Source: Linnemannia schmuckeri (taxonomy: Eukaryota; Mortierellomycota; Mortierellomycetes; Mortierellales; Mortierellaceae). From it: 64,000 bases of DNA. The position numbers and the translations under genes are program-made. The stretch spans positions 62,001 to 126,000 of the forward strand of contig JANATG010000018.1 of NCBI GenBank assembly GCA_029449235.1, given 5' to 3'. Shown piece by piece: positions 44,701-58,571 of this stretch. The notes under the pieces were generated by a model that saw only the letters and a list, made by a program, of their open reading frames with translations, searched no databases and was not told the DNA's origin. Every line of letters starts with the position of its first letter. Position 1 is the stretch's first letter.

Positions 44701-47700
44701 CATGTTAAAAAAATGCAATCGAGAGACAAAACAACAACAAAAAAGAGTACCTCTGAAAGGAGTACGTGGCCTCATTGCATGTCTTTTTTCCTCACACATA
44801 CATAGTCATTATACATATAGTATTGTTTTTGCTGCATCTTGTTTCTTGTTTTTTTTGTTGCATAGGGTTAGAGTTTGAGCCTTCTTCGTCCCTCCTCCTG
44901 GCTCTCTCTTTCCTCCCCCTGTCTCTATTTTATTTCAATGGTTTTAGGATTTAGAATTCCTTGGGGTTGAAAAAGAGTCGATGGAATGAGATGGGGGGCT
45001 GGGCGAGTAGAAAGCTCTCTCTTTTGGGCGTAACCCTGATTTTTTTGTTGTGTTTTATGTTTGTGCATCGTTGATGTGGGATGACATTTGTTGTTGTTGT
45101 TTTATTCTCCTATTTCTTTCTTGAAAGGCTATGGTCATGGTGGTTACGTTGCTTCTGTTTACAAGAGCAATCGAGAGCATTTGGGGGGTTGAATAAAGAA
45201 AGAGGCTGGGTTCCAGTCTTATTTTTTTGTTGTGTTATTAGCCCTCGCTTTTCCGCTCTACAGCATAGAAGGGACCAATGCTTTTCTCTATCTGCACCCC
45301 AACTCTTTGGCCTCTGTGAGGTTAGGTTGAATGTAGCAAATATACACGTTTAGCTCTCGACCATGTCTCGAATACCTCCATTTCTTCTCTTATATGTATA
45401 GTGCATTACCTATCCTCCCCTCCCTCGTTACTCCAAGACATATTGTTTTTCTTGATGAGCATCTAAATCGGATAGAAGATGAGTGAGATAGAAGACAAGC
45501 CATCGTCATCGGAAAATAGCAAAGAAAGAGATGGTCAACATAACCCAAATTATATTTGAGCGCACAAAGAGAGCGAGAGAGAGGGAATGCACCAGACAGG
45601 ATGGCTGTGAGAGTAGAAACAGACAAAGAGAGGAACGAGATGGACTCTCTCTCTCTGTTCAAGTTTGCTCACAGTGTGGAACATGGGTATTATTGTGGAG
45701 CGGAAGGTCAAACGCATCACTCTCTCTCTCTGTCTCTTCGCCTTTGCGTGATTCTTTTGTTGACAAATTGAGCACTGACCTTAAAATCGAATTTTTGATG
45801 GGACCTACCTATCATCTCACAAAATAATAAAAAAAAAAAGGCCGCATCCCATTAACCAAACCACTAGGTCCAATCAAAGGAAAAAGTAGATGGTGGCGAG
45901 GGGAATGTGCACAAGTGCAATTAGACCCATAACGAGATGAAGGACCTCATTTTCATTATAGCACATTTCCATCATTCTCTCTCCACATATACACACAATA
46001 AAAACAAAGAGTCGTTGTGGAGATGGAAGGAACGAAGACTGTTCATGAAAGACAGAAAACTCTCTTTGGCTCACAAAGTGCTCCTGCTCATTATTTTTTT
46101 GTTTTCATGGTTATTCAACTGTCGAGCCAGCAGCGTGCATCTCTTTCTTGTACGGGGAGGGTAGAAAAAAAGAAAGCCGGTGGGAGGAGAGAAGAATAGA
46201 TGGGAGATCTCTTTTTTTCTGCCTTGTCTCGCCTTTGAAAGCACAGCAGTGCCACGTCTACATACTGCCTGCCCACCCAGACTAAAATAAATGTAAATCC
46301 AGAGCCAAGGCATATATACACATAAATGCACATACAGAGAAATCAAAAGAGAGGAGAGAACAAAAAACTCCGAGGCGCCAATGAAAATCTTGACACAGTC
46401 AATGGAGACGCGAAAGAACAAAAATATGAACAGTACTGCACCCGAATGCCAAAAGAAGAAAAAACAAGGGTGGGCCGAAAGTATATAGCACAGACACGAC
46501 AGAACAATTGGACACAAACGGATTCAGAGAAACGAAAACGAATGGGGAGGCGGAAGGAAAAGAGCAGGAGAACATCAGACCACATATATGCCGGACTATG
46601 CAGCTGCCTTTTTTTTGTGTGCCAACAGAAAACGGTTTTGTTCTTTCTTTCTCTTTGCTCCTTGCCTCTTTCTGCGAAGGGTGAGGAATATATCACCGAA
46701 GTGACATGGTGCTCACTTACTCCGCTCGGTCATAGTAACAAGAACAAGAAGAACTATATATGGAGTGCAAAGAAAAAAGGAGGAAGAGTTTTAATTGAAC
46801 ACAAGGATGAATGTATGGATGGATGTGGATAAACCGCAGTATGCCTCCCATTACTCTCTCTCTTCTCCCTCTATTTGAGTGTGAGCAAGTGGTCTCGTTT
46901 GGATGATCCCACGGACTTTTGCATGCATCATCCATCGTCTCTTTTTGCTCTCTGTCCATCACGAAGTAGCAATGGTGTTCTCCTTTTCTGTTTTGTATTC
47001 TCTCTCTCCTTTCAGTTGCCGTTATCAGTCTCTTTCTTGATGCATGAGTGGTTACCGACAAAAACCCTTTTTTGTCGTTCTCCTTGTTTGTGGTTAAGGA
47101 GAACAATAACTGCTATTTTGCTGACGGAAGAGAGTCTGCAGTGACTTGATACGGGAAAAAATAATGTAAAGGATCGAAAAGGAAGAAAAGGGAGGAATGG
47201 AAAAAAGGGACAGGAAGAAGAGCAGGGACGAGGTAGATAAGAATTAAGGCTAAAGCTACATGCACTTGCACGCAGTGTGTGATGCATCTTTTTTTTCTCT
47301 TATGCATGGAAAAAAACATAGAAAGAAAGAAATAAAGGGAACACGAGCACAGAAAAGAAAAGAGTGGACGCGATTTTTCCATCAACAGAATGGAATTCGA
47401 TAGAAAATCAGTGAAGGGCGAAGTTTGCGCGCACAGGACTTTGCAATACACAGTCCTTCATGCTGTACTTTTCTCATGCCGTCCAGTCATATGCACATGA
47501 AGTACCGTACAAATGCATCTCCTATCCTCTTTCCCTCCAATAAATGGAAAGATATATGATGTACAAGCTCACGATGAGATGACATTATAGAAAGGAGAGA
47601 TGTATGCAAAAGGAGGTAGTGAACAGTGACAAAAAACACGACCTTGCCCCTCCTGTTTCCTCCTCTTAGTGATAATATGGTTAGAAATGAACAAATGATG

Positions 47701-48000
47701 ATGTTTTCTATTTCTTTCGCTGTCTTCATGGCTCACTCTCCTTTTACTCGCATGGGTGTCTTATTTACATTGACGGATATTGGAACTTCAAAGGTACTCC
47801 TGCTCTTGGTATCCAAGGCTCATTTTAACATCATCAATGTTAAAAAAAATGAGATGGTCGTCCTTGATTTAATGTAGGCGTATCTATGCGTAGGTTTAGT
47901 CGTACTTGCCGAGCGGGAATACCAATACTTGACCAACAACATAAAAGAACCGCCTCCCCAAAAACGTGAGAACGTAAAAAAACCCTCAATTAGTGCATGA
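38711..48000. other. Gene desert, left half
   Basis: More than 9 kb in which I find no open frame with protein-like composition, no exon pair joined in frame, and no tRNA-like structure. The sequence is a patchwork of A- and T-runs of 6-12 nt, purine- or pyrimidine-only stretches and short microsatellites, with an A25 run at 42237-42261. Open frames up to 168 codons (46326-46832) are Lys/Arg/Ser-rich by base composition only. It could hold promoter elements of the cyclin gene or untranslated RNA; nothing in the sequence decides this. Confidence 0.5.
42237..42261. repeat. A25 homopolymer
   Basis: Run of about 25 adenines within the gene desert. Confidence 0.93.
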
Positions 48001-48448
48001 GCAATGACGCGGACAATTGCGCGCGAACGCTCTTCTTAGTCTTAGTAGCGAAATAAGCAATTGAAACGATTCGAACAATTAAACAAGGGTAGCTTGTCCT
48101 TAGACAAAAATGAAAGAAAAAAAGGGATCTTCGTTCATGTTGTCGTCATGGATAGACTGCCGCGGGGAAACTAATTTCGTACCTACTGGACTACCGAACC
48201 ATCTCCCTTGCAATTCATCGATTTAGCGCGTTTTTGGAGCGATTGTGCATCAAACACTTCTTTGTCCGATTGAGTCTTTCTTTAGCGGATTGTCGATGAA
48301 GGAAGAAAAGGAGGGAAAAAGAGCTGAAATGTTGGGGCTAGTGAATATAAGGCAATATTGACCGTTAAATTTGTGATTGTCAACTCCTCTTCCTTCACTT
48401 ATTCTGCATGGGCGGAATAGTCCAACTGCCGCTTGGCTTTGTTATTGT

Positions 48449-48489
48449 TTGTCAAGGATTGTCATGATGATGATGTCAATCCTTGACAA
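48449..48489. repeat. 13-bp perfect inverted repeat (hairpin)
   Basis: Arms TTGTCAAGGATTG and CAATCCTTGACAA with a 15-nt loop containing ATGATGATG. It could form an RNA or DNA hairpin. No target-site duplication or nearby gene explains it. Confidence 0.9.
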
Positions 48490-50891
48490 GAAGGTGCGGC
48501 GAAAATAAAACAAAAAGCCGTGGCGCGTGTTTAGTCAAAAGATGATACAGCGTCGATCTCCACACTATCTCTTACCATTCTTCACCTCCCTGGATTTTTT
48601 TTCTGTTTTCAACAATGACAGCCTTATTGGTAATATGCTGCTGTGTTTTGTTGTTGTTTTTGTGTGTGATGTACATAGTGCATTGATGGCGTTTCATGAT
48701 TATCCTCTCGTCCGCTTTGCGTACAAAAAAATGAGTACCGTTGGCAGTCCTCTTTTTTTTGCATTACTCGCACAGTCCCACAATGCAACGACTAACAACT
48801 GACTGAACTACTGCTACAGAACTACCAGTAGTTCGCAAAAAAAGGAGATACGATGACCCAATAGCAAGAACATTCGTTTTTTATTCTTCTCAGGCACAGA
48901 CACTCACAACTTCGCAGTAGTGCGCTGGTTTCAATCGTTTCCTCATTGGACCTGTTATTCTGTCTGCAGTTCTCTTAGGATTGGACCACCCATCTCTTGG
49001 GATATCGTTGGATTGGACTGGACCAGCGCCAGCCAGTCAATGAACGAGCGCTTGTCTATCATTTTCCTCTATTTTTTTTTGCATAAACGGGTGACCTGCC
49101 GTTTGGTGACTAATGCAAACTCGGAGAGTAACCGCTCCCTCCCTAAACTCTCTCTAACGTATTCTCTTGTCTTGTCACAGGGACAAAACAAAACAATGAA
49201 AAGGGTTGTTTGGTCAATTCTAGGAATGTTAGTAAAATGAATGCTTACCTCCCTATATACAATCTGGCTATCCGCTATACGTGAGAGTGTATGTTATCGT
49301 TTTGTTTTTGGTTGTGTTTATTTTCTTGTTTATCGGAAGATTGTCAGGAAGTGAAAGTCAAAGACAATCACCCCTCTTATTCTTTCCTTCGCTCCCGATA
49401 ATGCAAAGGGACAAAGGGATAACAGTTATGAGTGGAGTAACGATTAAGAATAACACAGGCGAAAAGTTGGCTGGTAAACTCCCCCCTTCGTACTTGTACC
49501 TCAGATCCCCTGCAAGAATGAATGAAATGACCAACAACTCTATTCGGAAAATAAATGCAAAAAAAAAAAGAATATAGATCGGCGGCATTTGCACCAATTG
49601 CTTCCTCTCCGCTTAATGTCCTGCGTTCATGCCCTCAGATGGTACTTGCATGCCTGCTCTCTCCTCTATCCTACTATCCCGCGCGCAGCCTTACGCCCCA
49701 TGTACTCCTTGTACCTTTTTCATTCCCGCGTTTGTTTTTTTAGGACTATGGTCCCATGGTTCTTTCATATAAACCTTTTTGAGTGCCCTTGCCCTACCCT
49801 TGCCTGTAGGTAAACAATACAAGAGTCTGGATCAAGACATCAACAACTATTAAGTGGCCTGTCCACGTTTTTCATTCCGAACAAAAATATGAATCGAAAC
49901 TCTCTTTTTCATTTATTTTCTTTTGGCTTACGGTATTTTTGCTTACCCCAGCCATCCACAGCTCGGTCCTCTTTGCCTTTTCTTTCTTTGTTTGTCGGCA
50001 TTCGGGAAAGTAACGGTATTCTCTTTTTGCGACTCTGAATCATTCTGGTTTTAAAAAGGCATAGAAAAGTGAATGTGAGAGAGAGAAAAGAACGCTCATA
50101 GTTAATGTTGTTGGATGATTGAGTGATAAGCACACCATTCTCACCTGCTCCTGGCAACACAATGTGGATGTAAAAACATGGATGTCGTGTGTTGATGATG
50201 AAATAAAAAGTTCATGGGCCTAGAGTTTCTGTACTGGAGTTGAGCTGACTGGGAGGGTGCAGAAGAAGGAAAGGCCCCGTTCCAACCCACAATCATGGTT
50301 CAAGACATCTCTCAGCTCACTGTCATCCTGCTGGGCTTTTTTTTTTTGCATTCATAATTTCACCGACAGCCTGCCAGCCTGCACTTGAGCGAACGAGCGA
50401 GCGTATGACTCCTTCTTTGTCGCTAGTTCTCAGGGAAGGAGGGGTGATGACTTGCGAAAAAGCGGGTTTGGTTCGGAACCTGGTTATTGCGTGGCGACGG
50501 CGAGAGTTTAAGTCAGGGAAAAAGCGAATGCGTGCTAGTGAGGAAAATGAGTAATGATACACACACAAAGTGTAAGGTATGTCTTGAACTCTTAATGCCT
50601 CCTGCCTATTCTTCCTTTCTCTCTTTGTTTCCGTTTACCGTCCAGATTTTAAAGATGCCAACGAACGACCAACGAATGAATGAACGTTGAGTGAGGAGGG
50701 AGGGAGGAAAAGGGTAATTGGTGAAGATGGAAAAGGAAACGATAATTGATAAAAAAAACCATCAACAAATAGGACTTAAATGCGCAGGAGCCAGGGTCCA
50801 GACTCTTTCTTTTCACGGTTCTATCCTGTTGATGTGAGAAACAGACAGTGAGATTTTAGCTATGTAGATAAAGAAGACGCGTCCCATTTTT

Positions 50892-50916
50892 TGTGCACAT
50901 GCATTTTATGTGCACA
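50892..50916. repeat. 9-bp perfect inverted repeat
   Basis: TGTGCACAT and ATGTGCACA separated by 7 nt. Each arm contains the palindrome GTGCAC. It could be a dimer binding site or chance. Confidence 0.85.
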
Positions 50917-52163
50917 TACGCACGTACTAATCTTGGTACGGTAGTAGAACTAGCTGATTGCTGAGAGTGCCGTAGCTGAGACTAGTAAGCTACAGCTGAT
51001 GGGACGGCCCTAACTGACGGATCATCGATCATTGATCATTGATCAGGAAGAAATGATTAAGAGCGAATGAGTCAAAAGATAACCAGGAACATGGTTTGTA
51101 TCATAAGTAAAGCGGACCACAGCAAGGTCTTCTCTTTGTCCTTCTCCTCCTTTCATTCATTCTTCTCTCTATCTTCGCTCTTCTAAGGGACATGCAATGT
51201 GGCTCTCTCATAGATATCCTTTCCTTCCTTCTATCCATCCCCAGATAGTCATTTCTCCTAGTCCATACATATCTATCATCATAACTCGCGTCGCGCACCC
51301 GACTGCCTTCCCCTTCTCTGCCCTTTCCCTTCTCTCTCCCTCCCCTTCTCCTTTCTCTCCTTTCCTTTCTCTCCTATCCATTTGCTCTCTACTTCTCTTA
51401 TCCACAACGTATGCATACACTCCACTCCTTTTTTTGTGTCCTTTTGAAATACCTGCTACCGTCCTCCTCCACTTTCTACCTCTATCACATAGCATCATAT
51501 CGCTTCTGATGTGCATATATTTGTCCTTTTCTCCCTTGCCTCCTGTGGAGAGTAGAGACTGGATGGGCTTTTTTATCCTTTCTTATTTTTTGTTTTTATG
51601 AGCATCTGCACTAGGAAAGGCGAGAGGCGAAATAGTAAGGGATGGTCTATTATCTGCAACCCTGCCCCAACACTCCCTCTCCTTCTTACTCTCCTTCTCT
51701 CAGTATCGCTCTTTCTCTCTCATTTTCAGAAAAGGGCAAAAAACAAGAGCGAGAGAGAGAGAGAGAGAATCATAGAGACAAAAGAAGGGATGAAGGGGTA
51801 TGGCCCTCATATAAGAGGGAGATAGAGAGATAGAGAGCTAAAAGAAAGGGAGAGGTGAGAAAGGGCGCAAAAAAAGTGGACCCATTGTCTGTCATTGAGT
51901 ACAAAACCCATGGGCCAAGTAAAGGAAGAGAAAAAAAGGCAAAAGGCAAAGGCAAGGCAGAGAGGTGCATTTTGTGTAATGCTTCTGTCTACATGTGCAC
52001 TCACACACAGGCACATACGCACACGCTGGGAATCCCACCTATCCCACAAGCTAAAGGGATGGGAAAGGGGCCTATGGGACGAGTGGGGGAAGCATGCGAC
52101 ATCCCACATGCTTATGATGATGTTTGTTGTTATGGGGAGGTCTAGAAATCCACAGGGTTGTGA

Positions 52164-52186
52164 TTTTTTTTTTTTTTTTTTTTTTT
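52164..52186. repeat. T23 homopolymer
   Basis: Run of about 23 thymines within the gene desert. Confidence 0.93.
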
Positions 52187-55100
52187 GCATTATGCTTGTG
52201 CGTTCTTGTGCGTGTGAGTGTCAATGCAAGGTCCATGGCTTTTCTTGCCTTTTACTTAATGCATAATAAAGAAAGGTATGAAAGGGGAAGAAAGGGAAAG
52301 GGAAAGGGAAGGGAAAGGTGAAATGCAACAAAGTGGGAGAACCACCTTTTCTGGTACAAGATGGACATGACCAGAAAAAAGTACGCATACACCCACCCTT
52401 TTTCTTCCCCCCTTTTCACCAAGGCGCGTCCATCCATCTTTTCCGTGCTTTAAGGTGCCATGGGGTAGAAAAAAAAGGGGGTTTGTGCACAGTTGGTACT
52501 CGACATAGATACCCATGCCATCCCAATATACTTGCTATCCTCTCTTTGTACCGTATCTACGTAGACACGCTCTCGATAGTTCCCTTTTTCACTCCTTTTC
52601 ATGGCAACGACTACCTTATTGCTTTTACAGCGTTCACGATACCAAAGGAACAAATAAAGGTTAAAAGGTAAAGGAGAGATGGATAAATGATCGTCTACGC
52701 ACACACCCACATACTCTTCTTGTTCATGGGACAAATGACAATTAGATACCCCTCCAAAGGAGCGAACAATAAAAAAGGTACAAGGAGCAAGGATGTGTAT
52801 ATATCCTTTTCCTTGTTTTTCACACAAATTGCAATTGAGCCGTAGAATTGAAAGGCGCGTTTTCTAATTGCTCTCTATCTCTTTCTGCCCTCATTTGCAA
52901 CAACAAATGCAAAATAATAATAAGGGACCCCTAATAAGAGAAAAAGGTGGTCCCCTAATGGGAGAAAATGGAACGAATAAGTAGGGGTTGACAATCCCGG
53001 GTGGTATCCCATACCATCCCATTCCTTAGGACTGATCGACTATCTTATTCTGTATGCTATCTTTGCACGTCCATCAGCTTTTTTTTTTTTTGTCCCTTTT
53101 TTTCTCGCTCCTTTTTTTTTGTAGTTTTGTCGCCTTTTTCTTCCCTTTTGTATTTTATTACTACTCCTCTCTTTTTTCACCCTCTTCTTATTCCACCCCG
53201 TCCCCTCGATGAAAAAAGTAGCGCTTTGTATCGTTGAACAAAGGTACTATTACAATGGACAGAATAGGCAAAAGGCAACGAAAATAGTAAAAGGACCATG
53301 GCCTCCCTCTCCTTCCCCTGATGAAATAAATGCAAATAAGGTTTATTGTTGAATAGAACCGCAATTTGCTTTCTTATTGCATTTAGGAGGTGGACATGAG
53401 GAACCAATGCAATTGACCGAAGAAGAGCAAGGGTCTTGATAGTTATAGCGTATTTTATGTAGAATTAGAGAGCTACAGTTCCCAGCCTGGCGCCACATCC
53501 TTGGAGGGGAAAGAAAAAGAGAAAAAGAGGATTCCTGATTGCACCAGATCTCATGATTGGTCCATGTACAATTCAATGGTCAGAAAAATGCAAAGCATTA
53601 GTCTTCAAGTATGAAAAAAAAAGTGAGGAGAAATAAGAGAATGGAAGGGGAGGAAAAGATAGATGCTGCATAGAGGAGGAGGAAGAATAATGCGATTGTA
53701 CATGTGGTGTGTTTTCTAGGCCGTAGTCGTAGTAATTGCCGGAGATACAGACAAGAAAAAAAATCACATATGCAGGGAACAAAGAGACAAATAGAAAGGC
53801 GTGGTTTCTATAGAATGATGCCGTAGAAAAGACTGTCGTGATGGGGTCAACACAACCCCATCCTCTTGTGCCTCCTTCTCCCTCTTATTCTCAATGATTG
53901 CTTGCTTGTGGTCCTTCTTCGTCCCATCCACCCCTCAAATACAGGGAGACAGGAACTAGAACAACAACGAATAGCGACCAACCAACGAAGAAAAAAACAG
54001 AAAGCAAAAAAACAAAGGGTAGGGCGCTCGAGCGTTCAGGAGCAGGAGCAAACGGAATCAAGATCTTCTTCCCTTACCCTTCTCTTCCATTTCCTTTTAT
54101 TTTCTCTGTTACTTTCTCTTCTTCTCTTCTCTCTATATCTTGTCCCTTTTCTTTCTCTCTGTCTCCCTCTTTTTCTTTTTTTTTGATATGAAGTCAAGAA
54201 GGAAAAGAGTAAACTCCTTTTCTCAATGCCTCTCTCGCTCTCTCTATCTCTTCCTCTCTCTCGCTCCCTGTTCGTTGAAGGAGGATGAAGAGAAGGACTT
54301 TTTCAAATAGACATACGTGCTTTGCTCTCTTCTTAAACCCGCTCGAACATCAAGTCTGTTTTCCGTTTGGGTTTCTTCTCTCTTGGTCATTGGACCTTGT
54401 TCGTTTTTATTCCGAATGGTGTTGGTGTTGCTATTCCGTATGTTATATATTTCATCCCTTTTTTTGATGATGAAGTCCATAATACACAGAGAGAGGCAGT
54501 GAACGAGAAAAAGGGGGGAAAGAATTGCGCGTCTTGTTCAGTTGATCGTTGTTGTTCTTTTTGGGGCTATTGTCTTCATTACTGACCGTTCTTCGGGCTC
54601 CTTTTCTACTACACTGAAAAAAAGAACAGGCAAAAGGACAAACGCAAAACCTTTCGTTTAATTCGCAACGCAACACCACTTATTGGGGTGATTAGGGAGC
54701 GACAGAGTGAAAAAGGAGAAAGTACGGTATCCTTCGAAAGGGTCATCAACTATTGCACAGTTCTGACTTCATCCTTTTGCTGGTCTCAGCACTTTAACGA
54801 TGGCTAGCTGTCTCGAACGATAATTCGTTAAATGGCTGACTCCTTGAATCAGCATTGTTGCAACTAACGCTCTTTTCAACTGACAAATGTCTACCGAGGG
54901 TGTTAGTGTCATAATACTACGAAACAAGCCGCAAAAAGAAAAAAAAAAGTTGATAGGTCAGTCGGAGAGGAGCTAGAAAGACACGTATGAAAGTGAGTGT
55001 AATGCAAGCGAGATCTAGATATTAGATTTGCAAAGCAACTTGAGAAATGAAATCGATGATTTGAGATTGAGAGGATGGGCATCTTTCAATGGTCGAGTGA

Positions 55101-56549
55101 GCTATGAGCATCCAATCTGGCAGCAGCAACGTTCAATCTAGAAAGCAGGTAGGCAGACAGGCAAGTAGCATAAGCACACATACAGAATTGCAAAAGCGCG
55201 CCTTCGTCATCGCACACCACTTCTCAAAGCATCGCAAGAAAACTCAGCAAGAAAAGTTGTTGTTTGTTGTCGTTTTGTTGTTCTACGTGATAAAAAAATA
55301 GGCTTAGCCTATACTTCCATTGCGCCTTTCTTCTTTCCCTTGCTTCTCTTGTCTCCTGTCTCCTTGGATTTTTTTCACTGCGCTAACACAGTCAGCAAAA
55401 AAAAAAGCCGAAAACGGTTCCCTTCTGGGTTTCTTATTATCCCTCCTTTCCTCTCAACTTTGTGACCTTCTTCTGTTTTCTCCGCCGCCTCCGCCGAGTG
55501 GCGAAATGAGAGTATAAGAGGAATGAGAGCGAGGCAATGCGTAATGCGGAGTGATGTACGCGCAGTTCGCAGGCAGCTCGGGTATTATAGTTGCTCCAGG
55601 AACTGTCACCTACATTACATCTGTCATCTTTTTAATCTCATTTGAGAGGTTGAGGCGTTTTATGGGCTTGTTTTTATCCGGGTGTGTGTGTTGCTGCCTT
55701 TGGTTGTGTCAGAAAGGAAGAGAAATAAAGTGGAGAAGAATAAAAAGATAGAAAGACAATGGTGAAGGAGAGAGAAAATGGGTATTGTTTTCTTAGTACC
55801 CTAGTCGGTTCGTTATTGTTGCCGGAGTGATTTATGGATCTATAACGCGTTCATGGGTTGTTCTGGGTTGACTATGTTTTGGGTTATATATCAAACGGGG
55901 ATCACTTTGGGTCAAACGTGGATGGAGGTGGGTGGATAGTGTGGTGGGTACAGAGTAAGGATGAGGTGGGCGGAAGAGTGTTAGGGCTTGTTTGAGATAG
56001 ATCCTTCAACTTGAGAGGGTGGCGCCTTTTGACGGACTGATAAGGAGGTTACTCTAATGACGTTGAAGTTGATAATAATTGTTGTTGCCTTGGGAGAAGG
56101 AACCCGAGGATGAAGAACCAGATGGTTAATGTCCTCAGCCTCCCTCTCTGAAGAAGAGGTGCAGTTCTTGTGAAGGCTGGAGTTATCATCTTGCCACCAA
56201 GCCATTTTTTTTACTCCTTGTGCCATTGCAAGTGGCGAACAATTAGCTGTTCTCCTAGAATAATAAAAAAAAGAGGGTGCCTTGTCAACAAAGACGCAGG
56301 TCGGGCGCAAAGAAGGACAATTGCATTGTACTGAGAAGAGAGAAGGCACGGTCCATTCCGCTCCATGTCTGAAGAATAATAATAATGGGGAGCAACAAAA
56401 CAGTGAACTTGACCGCATGTCTTTGCCTTGTCTTTGTCCTGCTGTTTCTTTAATGCTATTGATACAGACTGCTGTTGTTTATGATCAGTTATGGGGATGG
56501 TCCTGGCTCGACCACTTTTCTCTTCCTTCTTCCTCCTCTAGGTTGGCCC

Positions 56550-56574
56550 TTTTTTTTTTTTTTTTTTTTTTTTT
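56550..56574. repeat. T25 homopolymer
   Basis: Run of about 25 thymines about 1 kb upstream of the cyclin start. Confidence 0.93.
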
Positions 56575-57576
56575 GCTAGAATTGGTTCTACATCTCATCC
56601 CCTTCCTCTCCTAACCTTCACTTCATCCCACATCCAGCAGCAGCTAGAGAAAGCGCTCTTGTTCTGATTTCGATTGTATTGAGTTATGTATTCAATCATG
56701 AAATCCCTTTCCTCCAACCCTCAACCCCCCTTATTTTCTCTTTCTCAATTGAATTGAATTGAATTACAATAATTTATTTTTATTCTCCTCCGCTCCTTAC
56801 TCTATTCTCTCGTTCTCTCTCGTTCACTCACACCCCTTCCTCTCTGTCCATTTGTTGGTTATTATTCCTTTTCGGCGCTTTTTTTTTTCTTCTTGTTCAA
56901 TCGTTTGTCTGTTACAACCATATACAGTAATTCACTACTCTATGCGATTGAATCGACCCTTCAATTGAACCTCTCTTATTCTTTATTCTTTTTTAACCAC
57001 GCCCAACGTTTGCGGTCAGTCGACGGATATTCGTTTTCTTGTTTTTTTATTCTTTCGCGTCCAGTGCTTTGGAGACAACTTTGCCCATCGTATAAAAGAA
57101 GGCGACTCTTCTCCTTTTTCCCCAATTCGATTCTTCTCTCCTTTCCTCCCTCTTGTTTTCTTCTTCATCTTTCAACTTGTATATCTACTCTTTTTCTCTG
57201 TCTCTCTCTCTATCTTTCATTCTTCTCTCTTCTCTCTTCTCTCTCGCTCTCTTTATCTCTGACTTCAATTGCTTTCGACACCCTTTGCTTTTCTCGATAC
57301 CATTGTCCACTCCTCACAACCAACACTTCGTCATCCTCATCTCACAGTCACACAGACCCTCTTCTTCGTCCTCTTCTTCACTTCACCTCAACTCCACCTT
57401 CACTTCCTTTCCTCTCTTCCACTTCACCTACAACAATAACACATTTACTCTCAACCCCGCTCTTACTCTCTCTTTCCACAACACATCCATCCGTTCCATT
57501 CCATCCACAATTCTCTTCTCCCCTTCTCCCCCTCCCCTCCCCCCTCCCCTTCCCCTACTAACACATACATACAGCA

Positions 57577-58527
57577 ATGCCTTCTCTTGCTGAACCAAAA
57601 GCATACTCGAATCGTGCCCTTGAGAGGCTGTTTCGTAGTCCAGTCACCCCACAAATGATCGGTATGTTTTTCCCTTCCCTTCCTTCCTTACCTTCTTTCC
57701 ATCATACCTGCAAACAAGCAGCAACAACAACAAACAGAGCGTAGTTGCGTGTCTCGTTTCTATTTTTCATGGTTGTACACCAAGCAAAAAGTCGACAAAA
57801 ACAAGCAATCAAAACAACAAAGCAAAGCAGCGCAAAGCTAATGGTCCTAAACATCGCCCAATTTCGCCCTTTTGTATATCCATATGTAATTGTAGATCAC
57901 ATTGCCAACTACGCCAGCACGGTGATCGAGTGTAGCCCACCACCCTCCCCCGTCGATGCCTATGCCAACACCCTCCCCTCCCCACCCAACACACCTGCCC
58001 ACCACAGCTCATCATCATCGTCATCAAGTAGCAACAGTAATGAGTCGACAACGACAACGGGGTCAGTAGTAGCGGTGCCACCACTGAACGACTTTATCCG
58101 GATACTCGTCCTCAACTCCAATGTTCAGGCCTCTACCCTCCTTCCCACCCTTGTCTATCTCGAACGCCTCAAGCACAAACTCCCCGTCGCAGCAAAAGGT
58201 AATTTTTCTTTGCTTTTTCCTTATAATCCATGCAACCATGGTCTATGGTTTGTTCAGTTCACCATTTTGGTTTTCTTTCTTTTTGGTTTTCCCAACCCCC
58301 CCAATCTTGTTTGTGCGCTATCTTTTACGGCGATGCAGACATATATGGATAGATTGGTTACGTTTCTTTTTGAATTGTTTTTTGTACCAATGCACCGACC
58401 CTATTTTGCCCCTACCTCTCTTTCTCGTATTTTTTCCTTTCGCATCTCGTCTTGCCCCCCTTGGCTTCACTCGGGCCATCTCTTTGTTGTTTTCCATCCT
58501 GCCCCTCATGTGTCCAAATGTAGTTCA

Positions 58528-58571
<44 letters not shown>

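Larger units (their letters stand above)
48001..57576. other. Gene desert, right half, and leader of the cyclin gene
   Basis: As to the left, no supportable gene. Notable sites are a 13-bp inverted repeat at 48449-48489, an inverted repeat TGTGCACAT/ATGTGCACA at 50892-50916, tandem GATCATT at 51019-51045, GA repeats near 51747, a T23 run at 52164-52186, imperfect 22-bp direct repeats at 52926-52973, a T25 run at 56550-56574 and TTGAA repeats at 56747-56764. From about 56780 to 57576 the sequence is strongly pyrimidine-rich up to the cyclin ATG, which looks like the leader or core promoter of that gene. Confidence 0.5.

Noticed and set aside
46326..46832. 168-codon open frame in the gene desert
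   Set aside because: Composition follows local A-rich sequence, no recognisable motif, no partner exons, overlapped by equally long frames on the other strand.
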